A stretch of DNA of 64,000 nucleotides from Lachnospiraceae bacterium (GCA_017624835.1 JAGAMG010000050.1:62001-126000); one strand, 5' to 3'. Shown: positions 32,784-42,313, counted from the first letter of the stretch. Numbers and translations are program-made. Notes: generated by a model from the sequence alone, not told the origin.

Positions 32784-33905
32784 ATGCGTTTGCCGGAAGA
32801 TTATGAAGAACGTTCCGGGATAACACCTACTATCATCAGTGCGGTGGTGGCGGTAACTCTGTTTATCGGTGTGATTTTGGCAGTGGTTTTGATGATGAAT
32901 GAACAAAAAAAACCCTCCCCCAATCAAAATATTCAGGCGGCTGTGTCTGCAACAGTACAGACACAGTCAAATAACAAAAGCCAATATCCGGATACGGATG
33001 AATTGGTAACGGGAAGTACACTTTCTCCAAAGGATTTTGATTTTTGGGATATGTATCCCAATCAGACGCCGGCACCTGCCGCAACACAGATGCCGGAAGC
33101 AAAACCGGAGGAAACTCAGGAACCGGTGGAAACTGACCCTTCTAAGGATGGAAAGCATACTCTGATAAAATCAGCAAATGGGAAAGAAGAATGGGTGTTA
33201 ATCAGTCCCTATCTTCCCAAGCATGAATATGATTTTACCAAGCTGGTATGTCAATCCAATATTATGAAATACTATGAGGATGGCAAGCAGGTTTCCTATG
33301 TGGGAACGGATATTTCCAAATATCAGGATTACGTGGATTTTGTAAAGCTGAAGAAAGCCGGAATTGATTTTGTAATGATTCGTGTAGGTGCCAGAGGCTA
33401 CGGAAGTGGTCAGATTGTAATTGATGAGTATTTTCTGGATAATATAAAACGTGCTACGGATGCCGGACTAGAAGTGGGAGTTTATTTCTTCTCTCAAGCC
33501 ATTACGGTAGAAGAGGCGGTGGAAGAAGCCAATGTTGTGTTGGAAAATATAAAGGATTACAAGGTTTCCTATCCGGTTGCTTTTGATATGGAGCATGTGG
33601 ATAATGACACTGCAAGAATTGATAACCTGACCAAAACGGATAAGACAACCATTACTCAGGCTTTTTTGGATACCATAAGACTTGCAGGCTATAAGACTGT
33701 TATTTATGGAGAAAAGGAATGGCTGATTAAGGAAATCGATATGTCCAAGCTGACGGGCTATGACGTATGGCTGGCACAGACGGAGGATATACCGGATTAT
33801 CCCTATCAGTTTACCATGTGGCAGTATAGTACCAATGCCACTTTGGATGGTATTGCAGGATATGCAAATTTGAATATCAGCTTTATTGATTATGCTGAAA
33901 AATAA
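32784..33905 (+). CDS. Membrane-anchored GH25 lysozyme-like protein
   Basis: A 373-residue muramidase-family protein. Residues 1-18 are cytoplasmic, 19-39 span the membrane, 40-130 are a Pro/Thr/Gln-rich linker and about 172-373 form the GH25 barrel. Catalytic acids are present: TDISKYQ (Asp) and FDMEHVD (DxE). It would cut peptidoglycan outside the membrane. AGGAGGAG precedes the ATG. It is immediately downstream of rnfB, but the functional link is not evident. Confidence 0.9.
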   Translation: MRLPEDYEERSGITPTIISAVVAVTLFIGVILAVVLMMNEQKKPSPNQNIQAAVSATVQTQSNNKSQYPDTDELVTGSTLSPKDFDFWDMYPNQTPAPAATQMPEAKPEETQEPVETDPSKDGKHTLIKSANGKEEWVLISPYLPKHEYDFTKLVCQSNIMKYYEDGKQVSYVGTDISKYQDYVDFVKLKKAGIDFVMIRVGARGYGSGQIVIDEYFLDNIKRATDAGLEVGVYFFSQAITVEEAVEEANVVLENIKDYKVSYPVAFDMEHVDNDTARIDNLTKTDKTTITQAFLDTIRLAGYKTVIYGEKEWLIKEIDMSKLTGYDVWLAQTEDIPDYPYQFTMWQYSTNATLDGIAGYANLNISFIDYAEK

Positions 33906-33909
33906 TACA

Positions 33910-34758
33910 CTAAGGTTTGTAATTAAGAATCTTAGGTGAAATTTCAATCTGAGTGTAAATTTCAGCATATTTGCTGGGTGGAATTTCATCAATATAATTA
34001 GGGGTAAATTTTTTGGATAATCCATTTTTTTGGAGAATGTCAATTGCCTTGTTATAGGCAATTGCGGCCTCCAATTCGGTAGCATATTTTCCGATTACAT
34101 AATTTCCCTTGATATGAATGCGGGCAGTATAGAGATACTGTCCGTTTTTTAATTGGGTAGAACGAATCCCATGATAAATATTATGAATTTCCAGATTTTC
34201 ACGGCGAAAATCGGTGGGGTCGCCATTGATAAAGCAAAAATCCACTCCGGGAACGGCATAATTTTTAATGCCATAGCGGGAAGCAATATTTATCTGCATA
34301 CCATAATCTGCCACAAAGTAGTGATTTCCACGGCACATAATCTTGTGGGAGGAGTAAAAAAACAAATCATCCATATCGAATTTTAAAATATGGGTGGGAG
34401 ATAAATAATAGTAGAAAAGCCGTTGCCCCATATAAATGGGGGTACCGAAATAAATTCCATTGTCACGGAAATTGAGCAAAGATACCCATTTTTCAAAAGC
34501 AAGAGGAGAGGAGGTGCGGTAGTCATTCAGGGTAAGATTTAGGTCGGATATCAACTTTAACCCTTCTAAATAAGCATGATGAGCTTCTAAGGGGGTGGAG
34601 AAGCTTCCCAAGCTGATATGTTTTCTGCGGTAGGTTAAAGAGGAACGAAAATAGACCTCACCGCTTTTTTTGACTGCGGAGAAGACTCCTTCATAATGTT
34701 CTTGATTTTGGGTGTCTTTTTGGGTATATCCCTTATCTTCCGATGAAAATTTGCTCAT
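33910..34758 (-). CDS. AP2-HNH-AP2 type DNA-binding protein with a degenerate nuclease core
   Basis: A 282-residue protein. Residues 22-67 and 196-243 both look like AP2/ERF-type beta-sheet DNA-binding domains: YEGVFSAVKKSGEVYFRSSL ending in GSFSTPLEAHHAYLEG, and HGIRSTQLKNGQYLYTARI ending in GKYATELEAAIAYNKAI. Between them, residues 131-192 resemble an HNH homing endonuclease core ending in INGDPTDFRRENLEIHN. The two His expected before that motif are Phe/Cys here, so cleavage is unlikely. It may be a domesticated regulator. GAGG 7 bases upstream sets the start. It is convergent with the lysozyme gene, with only 4 bases between. Confidence 0.7.
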   Translation of the reverse strand: MSKFSSEDKGYTQKDTQNQEHYEGVFSAVKKSGEVYFRSSLTYRRKHISLGSFSTPLEAHHAYLEGLKLISDLNLTLNDYRTSSPLAFEKWVSLLNFRDNGIYFGTPIYMGQRLFYYYLSPTHILKFDMDDLFFYSSHKIMCRGNHYFVADYGMQINIASRYGIKNYAVPGVDFCFINGDPTDFRRENLEIHNIYHGIRSTQLKNGQYLYTARIHIKGNYVIGKYATELEAAIAYNKAIDILQKNGLSKKFTPNYIDEIPPSKYAEIYTQIEISPKILNYKP

Positions 34759-34786
34759 ATTCTGTCCTCGCTCATTTGATAGTCTG

Positions 34787-34815
34787 AGTATAACATTTTT
34801 TAGAAAGATACACAA
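34787..34815 (-). promoter_or_regulatory. Promoter of the AP2/HNH gene
   Basis: On the minus strand TTGTGT (34815-34810) and TATACT (34792-34787) are 17 bases apart, and TGT directly before TATACT makes it an extended -10. It lies 28 bases before the start codon. Confidence 0.6.
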
Positions 34816-34887
34816 TTTAGAAATATTTTGAAAGCATGTCTCATAAAATGAATATAACGAATGATTTGCAAGAAAGGGTTTTGTGGA

Positions 34888-35508
34888 ATGTATAAGAAAG
34901 CCATGAGCTGTCTACTGATAATAAATCTTTTGTTTTTATTTAGTTTTTTGAGTATCAGGGGCATGGAGGAAACCAGAAAAGCGGCAGTGCCTGCTGCCAG
35001 TTGGAAATTGGACGAGGCTGCGCTGGCAAACAGGGAAAGCAGTACCTTGGGAATTGCTAAGGTGGCAGCATCCGGACAGCGCGTTGTAGATTGTAATGTA
35101 TTGGAAATGGAATGGAAATATCCCCTTGCTGTCTCAGAGTGGGAAGTACTTTGCAGAATTGTGGAAGCGGAAGCCGGTGGAGAGGATGAAGAGGGAAAGC
35201 TGTTGGTAGCCAATGTGGTGCTGAATCGGGTAAACAGTGATAAATTCCCGGATACCGTTTCTGAAGTGGTTTTTCAAAAAGAGCAGGGAGTTACTCAATT
35301 TTCACCGGTATCCAATGGACGGTATTATTGTGTGGAAATCAGTGAAGAAACCATAAATGCAGTGGGACGAGCCATGAAGGGAGAGGACATTTCACAAGGG
35401 GCTTTATATTTTGCTGCCAGAAAATATGCGGATAGTGACAGAATGCGTTGGTTTGATGAAAATTTGACTTTTCTTTTTCAACATGGAGGACATGAATTTT
35501 TTAAATAG
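34888..35508 (+). CDS. Cell wall hydrolase, SleB-type
   Basis: A 206-residue exported protein with an N-terminal hydrophobic segment (about 6-22) and a SleB (Hydrolase_2) domain from about residue 85: WEVLCRIVEAEAGGEDEEGK with the catalytic Glu, VANVVLNRVNSDKFPDTV, then VTQFSPVSNGRYY and GALYFAARKY. This family cuts spore cortex or cell wall glycan. The ATG at 34888 is next to GTGGA; the longer frame to 34861 would disrupt the signal segment. Spore genes are not otherwise present here except the SpoIID-like gene at 48121. Confidence 0.88.
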   Translation: MYKKAMSCLLIINLLFLFSFLSIRGMEETRKAAVPAASWKLDEAALANRESSTLGIAKVAASGQRVVDCNVLEMEWKYPLAVSEWEVLCRIVEAEAGGEDEEGKLLVANVVLNRVNSDKFPDTVSEVVFQKEQGVTQFSPVSNGRYYCVEISEETINAVGRAMKGEDISQGALYFAARKYADSDRMRWFDENLTFLFQHGGHEFFK

Positions 35509-35542
35509 CACTTTTGCGCGGTAAAGTATTACATTAAAGTGA

Positions 35543-35571
35543 TTGCAAGTGAAGAAAAAGTATGCTATACT
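35543..35571 (+). promoter_or_regulatory. thrC promoter
   Basis: TTGCAA (35543-35548) and TATACT (35566-35571) are 17 bases apart. The leader is about 100 bases with no clear hairpin. Confidence 0.65.
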
Positions 35572-35676
35572 AACTAAAATTTGACCTGTAGCAAAATCTA
35601 AAATGAAAGAAGCATGCGGGCAGAACAACATAGGATTAGGATGAGGTTGTATCACAGCCTTAAAACGGAGGAGATT

Positions 35677-37164
35677 ATGGAAGTATTTTATAATAGTACC
35701 AGAAGCACAGGAACACCTGTGAAGGCTTCAGAAGCAATTTTAAAGGGACTTTCCGATGATGGCGGATTGTTTGTGCCGGATCATATTCCTGCATTGGATA
35801 AGAGCTTAAAAGAGCTTTCTGCTATGAACTATCAGGAAGTGGCTTATGAAGTAATGAAGCTTTATCTGACAGACTTTACCGAGGAAGAGTTGAAAAACTG
35901 TATTAACAGAGCATATGATTCCAAATTTGACACAGAGGTAATTGCGCCCATGGTAGAAGCGGAAGGTGCTTACTATTTGGAATTATTCCATGGTTCTACC
36001 ATTGCCTTTAAGGATATGGCATTGTCCATTCTGCCTCATTTGATGATTACTTCTGCACGTAAGAATCATATCAAGAATGAAATCGTGATTTTAACTGCAA
36101 CCAGCGGTGATACCGGTAAGGCTGCTTTGGCAGGCTTTGCAGGGGTAGAGGGCACCAGAATTATTGTATTTTATCCTAAGAACGGTGTCAGCCCCATTCA
36201 GGAGAAGCAGATGGTTACCCAGAAGGGTGACAATACTTTGGTAGTAGGTATTCATGGCAACTTTGATGATGCCCAGACCGGAGTGAAAATGATTTTCTCC
36301 GATAAGGAGCTGGCAAAAGAAATGGATGAGAAGGGCTTTCAGTTCTCCTCAGCTAATTCCATTAATATTGGTCGTCTGGTACCTCAGATTTGCTATTATG
36401 TATATGCTTATGCACAGCTGCTTGCAGAGGAGAAGATTACCGATGGCGAGGTTATCAATGTAGTAGTTCCTACCGGAAACTTTGGTAATATTTTGGCAGC
36501 ATTCTATGCTAAGAATATGGGTGTGCCCATTGGTAAATTAATCTGCGCATCCAATGATAATAAGGTACTTTATGATTTCTTCAGTACCGGTACATACGAC
36601 AGAAACAGAGAGTTTATGCTGACCACATCTCCTTCCATGGATATTTTGATTTCCAGCAACTTAGAGCGTCTGATTTACCGTATTGCAGGTAATGATGCAG
36701 CTAAGAATGCAGAATTAATGGCGGCATTGAGCGGTCAGGGTAAATATGAAATTACCGATGATATGAAGGCTCAGTTAGTTGATTTCTACGGAAATTATGC
36801 AAATGAGACTGAGACAGCAGAGGAGATTAAGCGTCTCTACAATAACTGCGGCTATGTGCTTGATACCCACACTTCCGTTGCTTCCGCAGTATATCAGAAG
36901 TATGTGGCTGAGACAGGGGATAATGCAAAGACAGTAATTGCTTCCACTGCAAGTCCTTTCAAATTTACCAGAAGCGTTATGAATGCCATTGATGCAAAAT
37001 ATGATGCTATGAGTGATTTTGAGCTTGTGGATGAGCTTTCCAAGATTGCAAATGTAAAGGTTCCTAATGCAATCGAAGAGATTCGTACCGCGCCCGTGCT
37101 TCATGATAAGCAGTGTGATGTGGATAAGATGAAGGATACCGTTAAGGGATTTTTGAATATGTAA
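35677..37164 (+). CDS. thrC: Threonine synthase
   Basis: A 495-residue PLP enzyme that converts O-phosphohomoserine to threonine. The pattern FYNSTRSTG...ILKGLSDDGGLFVP at the start, and FHGSTIAFKDMALSILP (about 97-113, with the PLP Lys in FKD) and TATSGDTGKAALAGF (about 132-146) are those of the long fungal/gamma-proteobacterial-type threonine synthase. GGAGGAGATT lies before the ATG at 35677; in-frame ATG and other starts upstream to 35614 are less well placed. Single gene unit with its own promoter and terminator. Confidence 0.96.
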   Translation: MEVFYNSTRSTGTPVKASEAILKGLSDDGGLFVPDHIPALDKSLKELSAMNYQEVAYEVMKLYLTDFTEEELKNCINRAYDSKFDTEVIAPMVEAEGAYYLELFHGSTIAFKDMALSILPHLMITSARKNHIKNEIVILTATSGDTGKAALAGFAGVEGTRIIVFYPKNGVSPIQEKQMVTQKGDNTLVVGIHGNFDDAQTGVKMIFSDKELAKEMDEKGFQFSSANSINIGRLVPQICYYVYAYAQLLAEEKITDGEVINVVVPTGNFGNILAAFYAKNMGVPIGKLICASNDNKVLYDFFSTGTYDRNREFMLTTSPSMDILISSNLERLIYRIAGNDAAKNAELMAALSGQGKYEITDDMKAQLVDFYGNYANETETAEEIKRLYNNCGYVLDTHTSVASAVYQKYVAETGDNAKTVIASTASPFKFTRSVMNAIDAKYDAMSDFELVDELSKIANVKVPNAIEEIRTAPVLHDKQCDVDKMKDTVKGFLNM

Positions 37165-37194
37165 CAGATAATCAAAGCTCTTGAGGGCTTTGGG

Positions 37195-37227
37195 TAAGGG
37201 GCTGGCTATTATAGTCAGCCTCTTTTT
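37195..37227 (+). terminator. Terminator after thrC
   Basis: AGGGGCTGGCT and AGTCAGCCTC (about 37197-37221) pair around ATTAT with one or two G-T pairs, followed by TTTTT. Confidence 0.75.
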
Positions 37228-37228
37228 G

Positions 37229-37257
37229 TTGTAGTGGCCTTTGGTTTGTGGTAAAAT
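37229..37257 (+). promoter_or_regulatory. Possible promoter of the oligogalacturonate lyase gene
   Basis: TTGTAG (37229-37234) and TAAAAT (37252-37257) are 17 bases apart, directly after the thrC terminator. Confidence 0.45.
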
Positions 37258-37303
37258 AATCTTGTGACTGAAAGACAAAATACTCGTTTAGGAGGACACA
37301 AGG

Positions 37304-38497
37304 ATGAAAATAGGAGATAAGCTGCAAAACGATTTTGTAAGACAAACCGATCCCCATACAGGGATTACCATGACCCGATTAACCAGCCCGGATGTTACCA
37401 GTCATCATATGTATTTTTATAATCGTATGACCAGTACGGATGGTAAAAAACTCTTAATGTGTCAGGAGAGGGACGAAAAGCGTCAGCTCTATCTTCTGGA
37501 TTTGGAAAATGGCGAGATGGAGCAGTTGACAGAGGGGGATGGGATTGCGGATTATGATGGCTACTTATCTCCTAATAATAAAGAACTTATCTATTCACAG
37601 AATGGTAACTATTATCGCATGAACTTAGAAACCAAAGAAAAAACAATGATTTATCAGTCTCCCGAGGGGTGGAAGGTGGGGGCTGCCGGTATGAGTGATG
37701 ATTTTCGCTATATGGCAGTAATTGCAACCAAGATAGATACGTTGACACATACGGATGAACGTACCGGTTGGAATTCCTTTGCTGCTACCTGTCTGGCGAA
37801 GCCTCTTTGCAGAATGGTATATATTGATGTGGAGCAGAGAACAAGCCATGTGGTTTTAGAGACTAATTGTTGGTTGGGACATCCCCAGATTCGTCCCGGC
37901 GACCCGGATACCATTATGTTTTGTCATGAAGGCCCCTATGATTTGATAGATGCCAGACTTTGGCTGGTACAGAAGGACGGAAGCAACCTGCGCTGCTGTA
38001 GGGAGCAGCCAAACGACCTGATTCTGACCCACGAATTCTGGCTGCCAAGTGGTGAGAAGCTGGCTTTTGTATATCGGGAAACTACCGGTGATTTAATTGA
38101 AAATATCCGTATGATTGACCCGGTAACCTTGGAAGAAGAAATCTTTATGGAATGTTCTCCTTATGCGCATTTTATCTGTGATAAAAAGTATAAATATATG
38201 GTAGGCGATTCCCAGGGAAGCGACCTGCCCATCCATCTTCTCACGGAGGAAGACCGCAGGAAATTGAAGGAGAATGTACTGAATGATTTCCTTTATCTGG
38301 TAGATGTAGAAAAGCGGAAGGAATACAAGCTTTGCTACCACGGTACATCTTGGTCGCCGGAATATGGTAACTCTCAGGATACCCATCCACATCCCTGCTT
38401 TACGGAGGATAATCAGAAGATTATCTTTACCTCTGACAAGGATGGCAGACCCTGTATCTATATGATTGATTTGAAGGATGTTCCTTTTGCGGAATAA
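37304..38497 (+). CDS. Oligogalacturonate lyase (PL22 family)
   Basis: A 397-residue beta-propeller lyase that splits unsaturated oligogalacturonides from pectin inside the cell. The start (MKIGDKLQNDF...DPHTGITMTRLTSPD) and the metal-site residues, GHPQIRPGD, FCHEGPYD, THEFWLPSG and DTHPHPCFTED, are as in Erwinia Ogl. There is no signal peptide. GGAGGACACAAGG precedes the ATG. No other pectin gene such as KdgR, KduI or a polygalacturonase lies in this window, so it is isolated here. Confidence 0.92.
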   Translation: MKIGDKLQNDFVRQTDPHTGITMTRLTSPDVTSHHMYFYNRMTSTDGKKLLMCQERDEKRQLYLLDLENGEMEQLTEGDGIADYDGYLSPNNKELIYSQNGNYYRMNLETKEKTMIYQSPEGWKVGAAGMSDDFRYMAVIATKIDTLTHTDERTGWNSFAATCLAKPLCRMVYIDVEQRTSHVVLETNCWLGHPQIRPGDPDTIMFCHEGPYDLIDARLWLVQKDGSNLRCCREQPNDLILTHEFWLPSGEKLAFVYRETTGDLIENIRMIDPVTLEEEIFMECSPYAHFICDKKYKYMVGDSQGSDLPIHLLTEEDRRKLKENVLNDFLYLVDVEKRKEYKLCYHGTSWSPEYGNSQDTHPHPCFTEDNQKIIFTSDKDGRPCIYMIDLKDVPFAE

Positions 38498-38530
38498 TCT
38501 GAATAGGAATTAGGAATAGAACTAAGAATA

Positions 38531-38576
38531 GAGACCACTATCTGGGCAGTGTCACTTGCCTAGGTGGTGGTTTTAT
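38531..38576 (+). terminator. Probable terminator after the lyase gene
   Basis: ACCAC...GGGCA and TGCCTAGGTGGT pair with a bulge (about 38533-38568), followed by GGTTTTATT. A weak T-run makes it moderately certain. Confidence 0.5.
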
Positions 38577-38615
38577 TGTATGATAAAACGAAATGGGGAG
38601 AAATGGAGGGAGAGT

Positions 38616-40430
38616 ATGAGGGCATCCTATTTAAAAAATAATTTATACATATTAAAGCTACTTTGGGGCATAAGCAAAGGAAGAGTTGTAGCAGATTTGT
38701 TGCAAAGCTTTTTTGGATATGCTTCATGGGTTTTCTATGACATTATCTTTATCAAATTTTTAGTATCATCCATAGAGACGGGCAGAACCTTTGAAGAGAT
38801 AATGCTGTTTTTGGTGGTAAGTGCATTGGTTTTTCTGATACCTTCAGCATTTGATGGTTGGTATACCCATATATACAAAGAAAAGACCAATACGGATATC
38901 TTCGGAAAGGTCAATACCATGCTTTTTGACAAAGCCACAGAGGTTGAGCTTGCCTGTTATGAGGATACGGAATTTTACAATAAATTTACCTTCGCAATGA
39001 AGGATTGTCATATCAGAATGGCAGAGATTCTGGAAAATATTTGTCTTATTTTTTCCAGCGTGATAGCGGCAGTGTTTTCCCTATATTATATGTTTCTGAT
39101 TGACCATTTTGTAATTATATTTATCCTGGGACCGATAATCGGTAATTTTGTTTTCGGTAAGCTGATTAATGAGGTGAAGTTCAAGCAGAAGAAGGAAAGT
39201 ATACCTTATACCAGAAAGATGGACTACGTAAACAGAAGCATCTATTTATCCGATTATGCCAAGGAACTTCGGATGACGTCAGTTTTTGAGGTGCTGAAAA
39301 AGTTGTATATGGAAGGATTTTCAGGGGTAATAGGCAAGATTAAGGAATATCAGGGAAAGGAAATCAGACTTGTTCTGTGGAGAAATATTTTTACTTTTGT
39401 TGTGATTTTTCAGGGAGTAATGTTTTATTCCATGTATTGTACTTTGGTAACAAAGAGTATTACAATCAGTGGTTTCGCAGTATTGTTTTCTGCCATGAGT
39501 TCTGTGGCATGGATGGTAATTCAGGCATCAAAATCAATACTGAAAAGCTATGAGGACACCTTGTACATTGCAAATATGAAAGCGTTTTTGGAATATGAGC
39601 CCAAGCTTAATGAGAGACAAAAGGGATTGATGCCTTTAAAGGTAGAAGAAGCAGGAAAGGAAGTTCTTGCATTTAAAGATGTTTCCTTTACTTACAAAGG
39701 ACAGGAGCTTCCCACACTAAAAGATTTGAATATGACAATACATAATAAAGAAAAGATTGCCATTGTGGGACATAATGGTGCAGGGAAAACCACATTTATT
39801 AAACTGTTAATGCGTTTATATGATGTTGCGGAGGGATGTATTACTTATGGTGGCGTAAATATCAAAGAGATGGACATAGAGGAGTATAGAAAGCTGTTTG
39901 GTACTGCATTTCAGGATTATCAGGTATTTGCGCTGACGGTGGCGGAAAATGTGCTGATGCGAAAGCCGGAAACGGAAGAGGATTACAGAAAGGTGGAAGA
40001 TTGTCTTAAGCGTGCGGGAGTTTATGATAAAATTTTATCACTTCCTAAAGGCATGGATACGATTCTTACCAAGGAATTTGCAGAGGATGGAGCGGTTCTT
40101 TCCGGTGGTGAGTTACAAAAGGTTGCGGTGGCAAGGGCTTTTGCCAAGGAATATGACATTGCCGTTTTTGATGAGCCTTCCAGTGCGTTGGATCCCGTAG
40201 CGGAATATAAATTGTATGAGAATATTATTGAGGCAGGAAGGGACAAGACTGTTATATTTATATCTCATAGATTGTATGCAGCCAGTCTTGCGGACAAAAT
40301 TTATATGTTTGAGGATGGTCGCATTATAGAGCAGGGAAGCCATGAGGAGCTTATGAAGCTGGATGGAAAGTATGCGGATATGTTCCATAAACAGGCAAAA
40401 AATTATCAGGGAGGTGATTTGAATGAATAA
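38616..40430 (+). CDS. ABC transporter, half 1 (fused TM and ATPase)
   Basis: A 604-residue ABC half-transporter: six spans in residues 20-325, then an ATPase domain (about 360-595) with Walker A GHNGAGKTT, Q-loop AFQDYQVF, signature LSGGELQK, Walker B AVFDEPSSALDP and the switch FISHR. All catalytic residues seem intact. GGAGGGAGAG before the ATG at 38616. It overlaps the next half-transporter by 8 bases, so the two very probably form a heterodimer. The spans are typical of exporters; no leader peptide or biosynthesis gene lies nearby, so the cargo is unknown. Confidence 0.92.
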   Translation: MRASYLKNNLYILKLLWGISKGRVVADLLQSFFGYASWVFYDIIFIKFLVSSIETGRTFEEIMLFLVVSALVFLIPSAFDGWYTHIYKEKTNTDIFGKVNTMLFDKATEVELACYEDTEFYNKFTFAMKDCHIRMAEILENICLIFSSVIAAVFSLYYMFLIDHFVIIFILGPIIGNFVFGKLINEVKFKQKKESIPYTRKMDYVNRSIYLSDYAKELRMTSVFEVLKKLYMEGFSGVIGKIKEYQGKEIRLVLWRNIFTFVVIFQGVMFYSMYCTLVTKSITISGFAVLFSAMSSVAWMVIQASKSILKSYEDTLYIANMKAFLEYEPKLNERQKGLMPLKVEEAGKEVLAFKDVSFTYKGQELPTLKDLNMTIHNKEKIAIVGHNGAGKTTFIKLLMRLYDVAEGCITYGGVNIKEMDIEEYRKLFGTAFQDYQVFALTVAENVLMRKPETEEDYRKVEDCLKRAGVYDKILSLPKGMDTILTKEFAEDGAVLSGGELQKVAVARAFAKEYDIAVFDEPSSALDPVAEYKLYENIIEAGRDKTVIFISHRLYAASLADKIYMFEDGRIIEQGSHEELMKLDGKYADMFHKQAKNYQGGDLNE

Positions 40431-42237
40431 GGATAATAAGAATCTCCCTAAAATGAGCATTAAGAGAAGTATTTCCAATATATTTTTTATGCTTGGAATT
40501 GTAATGAAGTACACTCCCGGATATTTCATTATCATGTGCTTATTTGAAATCTATTCTTCTGTTGAAGTATTTGTGGAATTTACCTATGCAAGCAAATATC
40601 TTCTTGATATTATCGAGAATGGTGGAAGCTTTGGTAAGGCAGTACGTTTCATGCTGTTTATACTTGCCATTGTAATAATAAAGCTTCTGTGGGCACCAGT
40701 GATGGAAAATAGTATTACTCCCAAAGCAAGGGAAACGCTATACATGAAGCTGCGCCTTGAAATGTATGAAAAGGCAGTTTCCCTGGATTTAAACAGATAT
40801 GATAATCCCAAGTATTATAATGAGTTTGTGTGGAGTATCAGCGAGGCTTCCGGGCGAATGGATAAGATTCTGAACGACGTGGGTAAATTTGTAGGCAACA
40901 TTACAAGAATTTTTGCGAACGGTGTGTTTTTCCTTGCCTTTGATATGCTGGGCATTGCCTTTGTTTTGGTAAGTCTTGTGATTAATGTAGCAGGCCGGTC
41001 CGTTGTGGGCAAGCTTAATTTTGCAAGGGATGGGGAACTAAAACCCATAGAGAGAAAGCGTAGCTATTTTAACAGAATATTTTATCTGAATGATTATGCT
41101 AAGGAAATTCGCCTGAATCCTGTTGAAGATATGCTCAAGGAAGAATTTAATGAGACAAATGAAAAAGTATACCCTATTATCAAGAAGTATGGAAAGAAGC
41201 AGTTTTTAGCTAATTTTGTTTCATCCTATATTGCCAATGATGTATTGATTACGGTAGTGTATTTGGGATATCTGGTATACAAAACGGTGGTGTTAAAGGC
41301 ATTTACTTATGGAAGTATGATTGCTTTGTTTCAAGCATCCTCAAGTCTTAAAAATTCCCTTAGGAATGTGGCATTGTTATTCCCGGAATTTCAACAGCAC
41401 AGCCTGTATGTGGAAAAAATAAGAACCTTTCTTGCCTTTGAAAGTGAAATCCGCTCCGGTGATAAATTGATTGAGAGTAATGAATTCAAGGAGCTTACCA
41501 TTGAGAATATCAGGTTTGCATATGGGAATGATGCCGATACCATTAAGGATGTGTCCATGTCGGTAAAGGCAGGAGAAAAGATTGCCATAGTTGGTTACAA
41601 CGGAGCGGGAAAGAGTACCCTTATTAAACTGATTCTGAGATTATATGATGTGAATTCAGGAGCCATTAAGGTAAACGGAATAAATATCAAAGAGTATGAT
41701 AAGAAATCTTACAGCAACTTGTTTGCTACTGTTTTTCAGGATTATAAGCTTTTTGCAACTACAATTGCGGATAATGTTAAGATGGATGTGGCTTGGGAAA
41801 ATGAGTATGCTGAGATTATAAAGGCTCTTGAGCATAGTGGATTTGGGGAGAGACTTGAGTCTTTGGCAGATGGTGTGAATACGAAGCTTACCAGAGAATT
41901 TGATGAGGATGGAATCAATTTATCCGGTGGTGAGGCCCAGAAGGTAGCGATTGCAAGAACCTTTTTCAAATACTGTCCGGTAATTATATTGGATGAGCCC
42001 TCCAGTGCTCTTGACCCCATAAGCGAGTATAAGCTGAATGAGGTTATGATGCAGGCAGCAGCCAATAAAGCTGTTATTTTCATTTCTCACAGACTTTCCA
42101 GTACGATTATGGCTGATAGGATTTATATGTTTGAAAAGGGAAGAATTATTGAGCAGGGAAGCCATGAGGAGCTTATGAAGCTGAATGGAAAGTATGCGGA
42201 GATGTTTAATTTGCAGGCTGAAAAATATAGGAATTAA
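40423..42237 (+). CDS. ABC transporter, half 2 (fused TM and ATPase)
   Basis: A second 604-residue half-transporter, equal in length to the first. Six spans occupy about 35-325, and the ATPase (about 360-595) has GYNGAGKST, FQDYKLF, LSGGEAQK, IILDEPSSALDP and FISHR. Both sites look competent for ATP hydrolysis. The C-terminal EQGSHEELMKL stretch and its codons are nearly the same as in half 1. GGAGGTG is inside the end of the upstream gene. Transcribed with half 1; deoC follows after 76 bases. Confidence 0.92.
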   Translation: MNKDNKNLPKMSIKRSISNIFFMLGIVMKYTPGYFIIMCLFEIYSSVEVFVEFTYASKYLLDIIENGGSFGKAVRFMLFILAIVIIKLLWAPVMENSITPKARETLYMKLRLEMYEKAVSLDLNRYDNPKYYNEFVWSISEASGRMDKILNDVGKFVGNITRIFANGVFFLAFDMLGIAFVLVSLVINVAGRSVVGKLNFARDGELKPIERKRSYFNRIFYLNDYAKEIRLNPVEDMLKEEFNETNEKVYPIIKKYGKKQFLANFVSSYIANDVLITVVYLGYLVYKTVVLKAFTYGSMIALFQASSSLKNSLRNVALLFPEFQQHSLYVEKIRTFLAFESEIRSGDKLIESNEFKELTIENIRFAYGNDADTIKDVSMSVKAGEKIAIVGYNGAGKSTLIKLILRLYDVNSGAIKVNGINIKEYDKKSYSNLFATVFQDYKLFATTIADNVKMDVAWENEYAEIIKALEHSGFGERLESLADGVNTKLTREFDEDGINLSGGEAQKVAIARTFFKYCPVIILDEPSSALDPISEYKLNEVMMQAAANKAVIFISHRLSSTIMADRIYMFEKGRIIEQGSHEELMKLNGKYAEMFNLQAEKYRN

Positions 42238-42313
42238 AATATAATCGTAATTGTATTTTGTTTTTTGAAGTATTAGAATAATAGGAAGAATGAGTAAGAA
42301 ATAGGAGGGCATT

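Noticed and set aside
33468-34085. 205-codon minus-strand frame crossing the lysozyme end
   Set aside because: It overlaps both the GH25 gene and the AP2/HNH gene, which are each better supported.
38498-42313. A bacteriocin or lanthipeptide precursor near the ABC pair
   Set aside because: The gaps at 38498-38615 and 42238-42313 contain no small ORF with a leader peptide, and no modification enzyme is near.
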